Source: an uncultured Campylobacter sp.
GTDB taxonomy: Bacteria > Campylobacterota > Campylobacteria > Campylobacterales > Campylobacteraceae
Length of the DNA stretch: 64,000 bases
Assembly: GCF_963518785.1 (NCBI RefSeq)
Contig: NZ_CAUQKJ010000001.1
Span: forward strand, 248,001 to 312,000
Direction of reading: 5' to 3'
Shown here: positions 43,656 through 51,000 of the stretch, one piece after another
Layout: each line of letters begins with the position of its first letter
How positions within the stretch are numbered: the stretch's first letter is position 1
Notes under the pieces: generated by a model
The model's input: only the letters and a program-made list of their open reading frames with translations
What the model was told of the DNA's origin: nothing
Databases searched by the model: none
Translations under genes and position numbers: made by a program

Positions 43656-45476
43656 ATGTGGCAAAGAGATAAAAGCTCCTCGGTCGGTATGATTATCGTG
43701 ATGTTTATATTCGTGCCGGCGGCGCTTTTCGTATTTTTGGCGATTTTATATTTTTGGGGCAGCACTGAGCGCAAGCTACCGCGCCTGGATGTCAATGAAA
43801 CCAACAGCGCGATCCGCGGCGCGATAATCGCAAAAGATAACTACGTCGCGGCAAATTCCGTCAAACTCTACAAAGTTAGCGTCGATGCGCGCAGCATCGA
43901 TAAAAACAAGCTTGATCTTTTCGTACGGCTATACTGCATCTACACGGGCGATAGTGAAAAGCGCGTCAAAAGCGCGATCGAGGGCTCTGGCGGCACGACC
44001 GTGCTGTCGTATAAGATCGACGCCAAAACCGCCGTGCATCTAAAAGAGCTTGCATATAAGCTAAATTTAAAAAAGGTCTTCGTCAGCTTCATGGGCTCAA
44101 ACGGCAGGTTAAATCCGCCTATCCGCATGAGCGTGAGCGAAAGCGGCGAGAAGCGCAGCTACAATGTCGGCGATTCGCTCACTCCGTTAATCGGCTATAT
44201 CAATAAAAAAGAGGTTGATGGCATTACAAAGGTTAGCGGAATTAAGGGGATCGAGAAGTACTACGAGTATTATCTAGCGCCGGTTAGAGATGAGTTTATC
44301 GTGGGCCCGCGCGATATCGGCGGCAACATCATCCTAGAGCGTAGCAGCAAAAAAACGGGCAGGATCGACGGCTACAATGTCCGCCTAAGCGTGCCGCTAA
44401 CACTGCAAAGAAAGATAGAGCGCCTAAGTGATGAGGGCGCGGATAATTACGATGCGCGAGAAATCGTGGTAGGCATTATGAACTCCAAAACGGGTAAAAT
44501 TTTAGCCCTCGCGACCAACGCCCGCTACGATCCTTCAAATATCACCAAAAACGATCTGAAAAATTTAAATTTTACCGCGAGCGAATACGCTTACGAGGTG
44601 GGCTCGATCATGAAGCCGATAATTTTCGCGATCGCCTACGACGCCAAAGCCGTCAAACCGGGAGAGATCATCAATACCTATAACGGCAGCTATAAGCTTG
44701 GTACTCGCACGATCCGCGACACGCACCCGGCTAAGCAGATGAGCGGCGAGGAGATCATCATCCACAGCTCAAACATAGGAATGATTAAAATTTCAGAGCG
44801 GCTGGAGGGGCAGGCTATTTATGATGGGCTGATGAACTTCGGTATGTCGCAAAAAACGGGTATCGATCTGCCGTATGAGCAAAGCGGAAATATACCTAGT
44901 ATCAAAAGCCTGAATAATAAAATTTACAAAGCTACGATCAGCTACGGCTACGGCGCGCAGATGACTTTCCTTCAGATGCTCAATGCCTATACCGTCTTTA
45001 ACAACGGCGGCGTCATGATTAGCCCGCGCCTAGTCGAAAATCTCGAAAATAATGGCAAAACTTACACCGTTAACGAAAGCGAAACCCGCCAGGTAATCTC
45101 TAAACCTACCGCTGACGTAATAAAAGGAATTTTAATCAAAACGGTTGAGAGCGGCACGGGGCGCAAAGGGCGGGTAGCGGGGCTGCAAATCGGCGGCAAG
45201 ACGGGCACTGCGCGTATCGCTAAGGGGGGCGGCTATTCGAGCGCCTATAATAGCTCGTTTTTTGGCTTTGCCAACGACGCGGACACCAGCTACACGATCG
45301 GCGTTTTGGTGCGCGAGCCTAAAAGGGGCAGCTACTACGCCGCTCAAAATGCGCTGCCGATCTTTAAGCGGGCGGTAGGAATTTTGATAGAGGAGGGCTA
45401 TCTAAAGCCCGCAGCTGACGCAAACGCTACGCAAAAGGTTGAGATCAAGGATGAGGCAGTTGAAATTAAAGATTAA
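43656..45476 (+). CDS. ftsI: FtsI/PBP3-type peptidoglycan D,D-transpeptidase
   Basis: Septal transpeptidase that cross-links peptidoglycan. The 606-residue product has one N-terminal membrane anchor (about 13-35), a dimerisation/pedestal region and a penicillin-binding domain. Catalytic motifs are SIMK (about 313-316, SxxK), SSN (about 370) and KTGTA (about 510). In C. jejuni the corresponding gene (pbpB) sits beside fliE-flgC-flgB; no such genes are found here. The C-terminal 15 residues are a charged tail. It begins 62 bases after aat with a weak ribosome site (AAAGAAATAAG). Confidence 0.85.
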   Translation: MWQRDKSSSVGMIIVMFIFVPAALFVFLAILYFWGSTERKLPRLDVNETNSAIRGAIIAKDNYVAANSVKLYKVSVDARSIDKNKLDLFVRLYCIYTGDSEKRVKSAIEGSGGTTVLSYKIDAKTAVHLKELAYKLNLKKVFVSFMGSNGRLNPPIRMSVSESGEKRSYNVGDSLTPLIGYINKKEVDGITKVSGIKGIEKYYEYYLAPVRDEFIVGPRDIGGNIILERSSKKTGRIDGYNVRLSVPLTLQRKIERLSDEGADNYDAREIVVGIMNSKTGKILALATNARYDPSNITKNDLKNLNFTASEYAYEVGSIMKPIIFAIAYDAKAVKPGEIINTYNGSYKLGTRTIRDTHPAKQMSGEEIIIHSSNIGMIKISERLEGQAIYDGLMNFGMSQKTGIDLPYEQSGNIPSIKSLNNKIYKATISYGYGAQMTFLQMLNAYTVFNNGGVMISPRLVENLENNGKTYTVNESETRQVISKPTADVIKGILIKTVESGTGRKGRVAGLQIGGKTGTARIAKGGGYSSAYNSSFFGFANDADTSYTIGVLVREPKRGSYYAAQNALPIFKRAVGILIEEGYLKPAADANATQKVEIKDEAVEIKD

Positions 45477-45978
45477 ATTTGCTAAATTTCGCGAGGTTTT
45501 TTTGAAATTTTACAGCGTTTAAATTTCGCGGAATTCGGTGCGGCTTCGTAAGGCTTGGCGACGTTTAAATTCTACGGCGCGGAATTTTGGCGGGATAGAA
45601 TTTCGTGGCGTAAATTTTAGCGGCACGGCGATTGAATTTTATCGTAACGCGGGATTTTGGCGCGGTAGTAAAATTTTATCACGGCTTGAAATTTTGCATG
45701 GCGCGGCTCGCTGAGCTAAGGCTTTGGAATTTTATCGTGGCTTGGGATTTTGCCGTAGCGCAAAATTCCGCGTCAAGGCAAAATTTTAAATTTGCCGTCG
45801 CGCAAGCAACACAAGTAAAACGGCGAGCGAGCTTGCAGCGTAGATTTATAAGACGCAGCGCTATAAATTCACGCCGTATGTCTGCGCGAGCATGAAATTT
45901 AGCGAGTTTGAGAGCGAAATTTAACGATAAAATTTAACGCAAAGAAAAGAGGGAAATATGAAAGCAAATGAGGGAAAA
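45477..45978. repeat. Gene-free gap with a degenerate GGAATTTTGGCG-like array
   Basis: About 500 bases. From 45530 to 45810 a degenerate unit of about 25-35 bases recurs, pairing GGCGCGG or GGCTTG with AATTTT (for example GCGCGGAATTTTGGCG, GCGGGATTTTGGCGCGG and CTTGGGATTTTGCCG). At least seven copies are seen. No gene is seen on either strand. Confidence 0.5.
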
Positions 45979-47214
45979 ATGAAAATAGCGATAATCGGAC
46001 TTGGCTACGTGGGGCTTCCTTTGGCGGCGGCGTTTGCGGCGAAACACGAGGTCGTAGGCTTTGACGTCTCGCAAGAGCGCATAGACGAGCTGCGCGGCGG
46101 GCACGATCGCACGCTGGAGCTTAGCGACAAGGAGCTTGCTGCGGCGATTCAAAACGGGCTAAAATTTAGCGCCAAGCTAGATGATATGAGGCAGAGTAAT
46201 TTTTATATCGTGTGCGTGCCTACGCCCGTAGATAGGCTAAATCGCCCCGATCTTACGCCGCTAATCAAGGCCAGCGAAAGCGTCGGAGCCGTGCTTAAAA
46301 AGGGCGACATCGTCGTATATGAAAGCACCGTCTATCCGGGCGCTACGGAGGAGGACTGCGTACCGGTGCTGCAGCGCGTAAGCGGGCTAAAATTTAACCG
46401 CGATTTTTTCTGCGGATATTCACCCGAGCGGATCAATCCCGGCGATAAAATTCACACCGTCACTAAGATCAAAAAGATCGTCTCGGCAAGCACCCCGGAG
46501 GCTTTAGACGTCGTAGATAGCGTCTATCTTAGCATCCTGCAAAACGGCACCTTTCGCGCCAGCAGCATCAAGGTCGCCGAGGCTGCAAAGGTGATCGAAA
46601 ACACCCAGCGCGACATCAATATCGGCTTTATCAACGAGCTTGCGATCCTGTTCGGCAAGCTCGGTATCAACACCAACGACGTCATCGACGCAGCGGCTAC
46701 GAAGTGGAATTTCTTAAGCTTCCGTCCCGGGCTCGTAGGCGGACACTGCATCGGCATCGATCCGTATTATCTGGCGCAGAAGGCAACCGAGGTGGGCTAT
46801 CACCCCGAAATCATCCTCTCAAGCCGCCGCATTAACGACAATATGGGAAGCTACGTCGCTACGGAGGTCGTCAAGATGATGATAAAATACGACGAAAAGG
46901 TAAAGGGCGCGAAGGTCTTGATCTTGGGGCTGACGTTTAAAGAAAACTGCCCCGACACCCGCAATACGCGCGTCGTGGATATGATAAACGAGCTTAAAAA
47001 TTTCGGCTGCGAAGTAAGCGTCTATGATCCTTGGGCGAGCGCCGCCGACGCCAAGAGATACTACGACATCGATCTGCTGCAAAAGCCCGACTTGCGCAAA
47101 TTTGACTGCGTCGTAATCGCCGTGGCGCATAAGCAATTTTTCGAGCTTGATTATGCGGGTTCGCTGGTTTACGACGTAAAAAACGTCTATAAAGGCGCAC
47201 AAGGAAAGCTCTGA
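45979..47214 (+). CDS. Nucleotide-sugar dehydrogenase, UDP-N-acetylhexosamine type (WbpA/TviB-like)
   Basis: NAD-dependent enzyme that oxidises the sugar C6 of a UDP-N-acetylhexosamine to a uronate, used in O-antigen or capsule precursors. The 411-residue product opens with a Rossmann motif (IAIIGLGYVGLPLA) and contains VCVPTPVD, VYESTVYPGATEE, NINIGFINELA-type helices, the catalytic Cys in GGHCIGIDPYYLAQ (about 255) and LILGLTFKENCPDTRNT. I prefer ATG 45979, because MKIAIIG is the usual family start; an earlier ATG at 45958 also has a GAGGG site. UDP-Glc and GDP-Man dehydrogenases are alternatives, but GGHCIGIDP fits this subgroup. Confidence 0.82.
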   Translation: MKIAIIGLGYVGLPLAAAFAAKHEVVGFDVSQERIDELRGGHDRTLELSDKELAAAIQNGLKFSAKLDDMRQSNFYIVCVPTPVDRLNRPDLTPLIKASESVGAVLKKGDIVVYESTVYPGATEEDCVPVLQRVSGLKFNRDFFCGYSPERINPGDKIHTVTKIKKIVSASTPEALDVVDSVYLSILQNGTFRASSIKVAEAAKVIENTQRDINIGFINELAILFGKLGINTNDVIDAAATKWNFLSFRPGLVGGHCIGIDPYYLAQKATEVGYHPEIILSSRRINDNMGSYVATEVVKMMIKYDEKVKGAKVLILGLTFKENCPDTRNTRVVDMINELKNFGCEVSVYDPWASAADAKRYYDIDLLQKPDLRKFDCVVIAVAHKQFFELDYAGSLVYDVKNVYKGAQGKL

Positions 47215-47345
47215 AATTTAGCTTGGGGGTTAAATTTAGATTTTATCAATGTAGTTTGCTTTCTAAGTTTGAAGCTCAAACACAATGTAAGCCGCAAAAA
47301 TAGATAAAATTTTTTGATATAAGTGAAAGTTAATCCTCATCGTTA

Positions 47346-47351
47346 TATAAT
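47346..47351 (+). promoter_or_regulatory. -10 box (TATAAT) upstream of the ankyrin gene
   Basis: A consensus TATAAT lies about 100 bases before the ankyrin gene start. No clear -35 is present, as expected in campylobacters. Confidence 0.45.
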
Positions 47352-47450
47352 CGCGGCACTTTCGGGGGAATAAAACGAGTTGTCGCTTTAGGTTTTGTTT
47401 AAAAGCTAAAGCTCTTTGCAGGCTAGTGTTTTAAGGCTGAAGGATCAAAT

Positions 47451-48782
47451 TTGAAGACCTTGCTTAAAATCATAAAAAACATTTTAAAAAGCATTCCTTA
47501 TATAGTTATTGTTCTCATCGCCATTGTTTTAGCGTTAAAATTTGGAATCGGCTTAAGATTTACATCAACCTCCTCTCACTATACCGTCACTGCAAATACC
47601 AAAGTAGATCCTAACTCCGAGCTAGCTAAATATGTAACGCAAAAGGAGATAAACGCAGTTGGCTATAGATATTGGGATATAGACGAAGAGGAGGTTAGAG
47701 ATAATCCCACGATGGAACTTTTGCGCAGGAGCTTAAAATCAAAAGATACGGATAAAATTTTAAAATTTATGCAGGATAATAATATAAGCGTAGATACCCC
47801 TCTTCATTTCGGCGTTACCCCTTTGATGTATGCTAGCTTTTACGATGACGAAAAAACCGCAAAAAAGCTGATAGAGATGGGTGCCGATCCTCATAAGAAA
47901 GATAATTACGAGCTATCCCCTATGGCATACGCTATGGAAAATAACGCCACTAAGTCGGTCAAGCTTTTGCTAGATAGCGGAGTTAAGTTTGACGAAGTAG
48001 AGATCGTGCAGGAAACTTACGGGATTAGAGATGTCGAAAACTGGATAGATTCTGTAAGCTTTGACGAAAACGCTACGCCGATCATACATTACCGCACCAA
48101 AGAGGTTCTTTTTAGCGGCGGAGGCGAGCCGTATTATTTTATCAGCCACCTAGTTAGAAACAATATGTACGATATAATGAAAATGGTACTAGAGAGCGGC
48201 TATAGACCGTATACCTACTCCACTTTCAATATGGGAGAGGTCTCCGTTTCAAATAAACTAGAGGAGATACCGAGCTATAGAAACATAAAGAATACCCATA
48301 AAGAGTATGGGGTAGAGGAGTTTAGGCTTTATAAATCGGTATATGGCGATCTGTTAGACGTGCCCGAGCCCGGAGCTATGATAGATCTACTTTTGCAATA
48401 CGATATAGGCGGAATCCCAAACGATGAATTTTTAAAAAGAATGTATGATGATAAGTGCTATGAAGCATATAGGTATGATATAGCCGTAGGATACTATAAA
48501 ATGGGAAGTATGTTTGACTCGGCATTTTTACAAAAACATTGTTCCGACAAGAACGCTACCTTTAAAAATATCAAAGAGTATATACTATTTGTAGTAGGGC
48601 AAAAAAAAATCGATAAAATCGAATTTGCAGCAAATAGAAAGCATATAAAAAACCCCAACTTCCATATATCTAAAGAGGAAGTCGAGAGGCTAACTAACGA
48701 CTATAAAGAATATAAAAGAAATTTATTTAGTAAAGAAGCGGAAGATCAAAAGAGTAAGGCTATGCAACCCGCTGCGAAATAA
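47451..48782 (+). CDS. Membrane-anchored ankyrin-repeat protein
   Basis: A 443-residue protein with one N-terminal membrane anchor (about 15-33) and no lipobox. Residues about 105-175 contain two clear ankyrin repeats (TPLHFGVTPLMYASFYDDEKTA and LIEMGADPHKKDNYELSPMA pieces), with weaker repeats after. The remainder is acidic, Tyr-rich and helical, without a known domain. It is much more AT-rich than its neighbours, with AUA and AAA codons frequent, which suggests acquisition. The start is a TTG with AGGAT upstream. Ankyrin proteins of this build often act as immunity or protein-binding factors, but no toxin gene is adjacent. Confidence 0.75.
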   Translation: MKTLLKIIKNILKSIPYIVIVLIAIVLALKFGIGLRFTSTSSHYTVTANTKVDPNSELAKYVTQKEINAVGYRYWDIDEEEVRDNPTMELLRRSLKSKDTDKILKFMQDNNISVDTPLHFGVTPLMYASFYDDEKTAKKLIEMGADPHKKDNYELSPMAYAMENNATKSVKLLLDSGVKFDEVEIVQETYGIRDVENWIDSVSFDENATPIIHYRTKEVLFSGGGEPYYFISHLVRNNMYDIMKMVLESGYRPYTYSTFNMGEVSVSNKLEEIPSYRNIKNTHKEYGVEEFRLYKSVYGDLLDVPEPGAMIDLLLQYDIGGIPNDEFLKRMYDDKCYEAYRYDIAVGYYKMGSMFDSAFLQKHCSDKNATFKNIKEYILFVVGQKKIDKIEFAANRKHIKNPNFHISKEEVERLTNDYKEYKRNLFSKEAEDQKSKAMQPAAK

Positions 48783-48911
48783 TTAAATTTAAAGCTCTTT
48801 CTAATTGCTTAAAATGAAATTTAGCCGATTTTATCGGCATTGTATTAGGCTTGCAAACTCCGCAAAAAGCTTAAAAAACTCGAATAGAAAAGTTAAATTT
48901 AATCTCTAAAT

Positions 48912-50009
48912 TTACAGCGCCTGCGCGAGTATAAATTTCGCGAAATCCTCGCGGGAGTTCGGGCATTTGCACACTTCGTAGTATTCATAACCCAGCTCGC
49001 GCGCCCTAGCTCGATAAAAAATATCCAGCTCAAAATCGGTTTCCGAGTTATCTACGCAAAACGCGATCGGAAATATGAGCGCTTTTTTGCTCTGCAGATC
49101 CCGCAAAACGTCCGCGACATTGGGCTCTAGCCACTTCACGGGGCCAAGGCGCGATTGATACGCCAAAATAATCTCTTTAAATTTAATCCCGCGCGCAGCT
49201 AGCAGATCTTTTAAAATTTCCACGTGCGCTTCTACCTGCCCCTCGTAAGGATCGCCCGCGGCGACCATTTTTATCGGCAGTGAATGCGCAGAAAATATGA
49301 GCGAAATTTGCGAAATTTCATCTGCGTTAAATTTTGCGACGCATCCCGCAATTAAATTTAGTAAAATTTCGTTGTAAGCGGTGCTGTCGTAGAAGATGTC
49401 CGCTATTTTATAATTTTTTATATCGAGCCGTTTAAGCGCCGCCTCGGCAGAACACAGGCTCGATTGCACCGTAGTTTTTGAGAAGTGCGGATACAAAGGC
49501 ATCAAAATTATCTCGTCAAAATCCGCATATTTTTTAAACACATCCTCCGCAAAAGGCGGCGTGTAATTCATCGCATAATCGCAAATTAGCTCGTCTATCG
49601 GTTTTTCATCCTGCGGCGCCTCGTTTTGCAGCGGCTCGCCCTGCGTCGGGACGTCTTGCAGCGGCTTGCTCTGCAATGAAATGTTTTGCGGCGGCTCATT
49701 CGCGGCGCCCGCATCCGCCGCGCCTTCAAATTTTAAACCCGCGCCTAATTTTGCTCGCGCTAGTTCATTTACCCGCTCGCAAAGTGCTTCGGTGATGGAG
49801 CATATCGGCGAGCGTCCGCCCAGTTTTTCGTAGTTGCTACGTGCCGATGAAGTTCTGCTTTTTACGATGAGTGCGGCTAAAACGCTACGCCAAAAATCAC
49901 TTTTAATGCCTAAAATAAAGGGGTCGTTAAACATATTTTTTAAAAAAACTTCAACCTCACTCAGATTGTTCGGACCGCCCATGTTGAGCAAAATTAGGGC
50001 TTTTTTCAT
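48912..50009 (-). CDS. hemH: Ferrochelatase with a low-complexity insertion
   Basis: Inserts Fe2+ into protoporphyrin to form protohaem. The 365-residue product shows LNMGGPNNLSEV, LGGRSPICSITE, LIFSAHSLPIKMV with the catalytic His, YQSRLGPVKWLEP and PIAFCVDNSETDFELDI with the conserved Glu. Between two conserved segments lies an insert (residues about 92-137) made largely of a five-residue repeat (LQSKP, LQDVP, TQGEP, LQNEA, PQDEK). Bacterial ferrochelatases are usually about 310-320 residues. The start overlaps the upstream oxidoreductase gene by four bases (ATGA). Confidence 0.93.
   Translation of the reverse strand: MKKALILLNMGGPNNLSEVEVFLKNMFNDPFILGIKSDFWRSVLAALIVKSRTSSARSNYEKLGGRSPICSITEALCERVNELARAKLGAGLKFEGAADAGAANEPPQNISLQSKPLQDVPTQGEPLQNEAPQDEKPIDELICDYAMNYTPPFAEDVFKKYADFDEIILMPLYPHFSKTTVQSSLCSAEAALKRLDIKNYKIADIFYDSTAYNEILLNLIAGCVAKFNADEISQISLIFSAHSLPIKMVAAGDPYEGQVEAHVEILKDLLAARGIKFKEIILAYQSRLGPVKWLEPNVADVLRDLQSKKALIFPIAFCVDNSETDFELDIFYRARARELGYEYYEVCKCPNSREDFAKFILAQAL
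49600..49740 (-). repeat. hemH: In-frame 15-base repeats inside hemH
   Basis: The insert encodes five degenerate xQxxP pentapeptides, with repeated GCAGCGGCTCGC-like and TCGTTTTGCAG-like pieces on the plus strand. It is tandem-repeat expanded sequence within a core enzyme gene. Confidence 0.7.
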
Positions 50010-50878
50010 GAGATGATTTCTCTGATTTTTATCGCATCCTCGACGCTTGCAAGACCTGCGTTAGCGCTGCTGTCGCACATCGCGCAAAACGCTTCGTGTT
50101 CACGCCGTAGCGAAAAGTCATCGCGATCGACGCGCAGATTTACGCGCCCGTCAGGCGTAATTTTAAAAAGAGTTATTGATATTAGATCGCCGAAATATAC
50201 GCCGCTGTCGGTGCAAATTTCGATACCGTGGCGTCTAATCGGATAGAGATTGGACTGCATTAACGTGCAATAGCAGCCGCTTTTTGTGTGAAGCGTCGCG
50301 CATGCGGCTAGAGTGCGCTCTTTAGAGATATTTTTGCTAAGTTCTATGCAGGCGATCTCGCTGTGAGAAAGCAGCCGCACAAGATCGATATCTCTAAAAA
50401 GGGCATTGGCGACGATATCTGCTCTATCATCGTTTGCAAAACCGCTTACAAAGCTCATTGAAAAAATTTTATCCCCCTTGGCAAGCTCGCGTAGCAAGGA
50501 TACGATTACTGGATTGTAGCGGTCGGAGTAGCCTACGGCTAGGCGCGTGCCGTTAGTAGTGACTGCGTAATTTATCTCTCTGGCTTCGGCTAGGCTTTGT
50601 GCGAGCGGAGATTCTACAAAGATATTTTTGGTAAACGGCAGGCATTTTAAAATCAGCTCTTTATGCGATGGCGGGGGAGCCGTGATGACTACGGCGTCGG
50701 GCTTAGCGACGTTAAAAAGATCGGTTAGATTATCAAAAATCGGATAGCGCGGGCCGAAATTTTCACTGCTGCCCTTATGATAAAGCGCTACAAGCTCGAA
50801 ATAATCGCTCCTTCTTAGCTCGCTGAAGTGCTTTTGACCAAGCTCGCCCATGCCTATGATCGCTATCTTTTTTTTCAT
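50006..50878 (-). CDS. Gfo/Idh/MocA-family oxidoreductase
   Basis: A 290-residue NAD(P)-dependent dehydrogenase with the N-terminal Rossmann motif IAIIGMGELGQKH and the conserved block VVITAPPPSHKELILKCL, then VESPLAQSLAEAREI where the usual EKP motif reads VESP. No catalytic EKP Lys-Pro is present, which is unusual and may mean altered or lost activity. C. jejuni has a similar oxidoreductase beside hemH (Cj0504c, from memory). I prefer ATG 50878, because TAGGG lies 7 bases before it, whereas ATG 50884 is only one base from it. Substrate unknown. Confidence 0.82.
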   Translation of the reverse strand: MKKKIAIIGMGELGQKHFSELRRSDYFELVALYHKGSSENFGPRYPIFDNLTDLFNVAKPDAVVITAPPPSHKELILKCLPFTKNIFVESPLAQSLAEAREINYAVTTNGTRLAVGYSDRYNPVIVSLLRELAKGDKIFSMSFVSGFANDDRADIVANALFRDIDLVRLLSHSEIACIELSKNISKERTLAACATLHTKSGCYCTLMQSNLYPIRRHGIEICTDSGVYFGDLISITLFKITPDGRVNLRVDRDDFSLRREHEAFCAMCDSSANAGLASVEDAIKIREIIS

Positions 50879-50908
50879 CGCCATGCCCTAAATTTAATCT
50901 TTCGCGCC

Positions 50909-50914
50909 ATTATA
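50909..50914 (-). promoter_or_regulatory. -10 box for the oxidoreductase-hemH operon
   Basis: The plus strand ATTATA gives TATAAT on the minus strand, about 31 bases upstream of ATG 50878. It shares the short divergent region with alaS. Confidence 0.45.
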
Positions 50915-51000
50915 ACTAAGAATGGTTAAAATTTATAATTTTTAAAATCTAATTTAGCTAAAATGCGCCTTTAAAATTTAACTTGAAATCAGGACAAATC

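Noticed and set aside
45632..45895. 87-codon plus-strand frame in the repeat array after ftsI
   Set aside because: The product is a translation of the degenerate array (repeated LWNFIVAWDFAV-like pieces) with no ribosome site.
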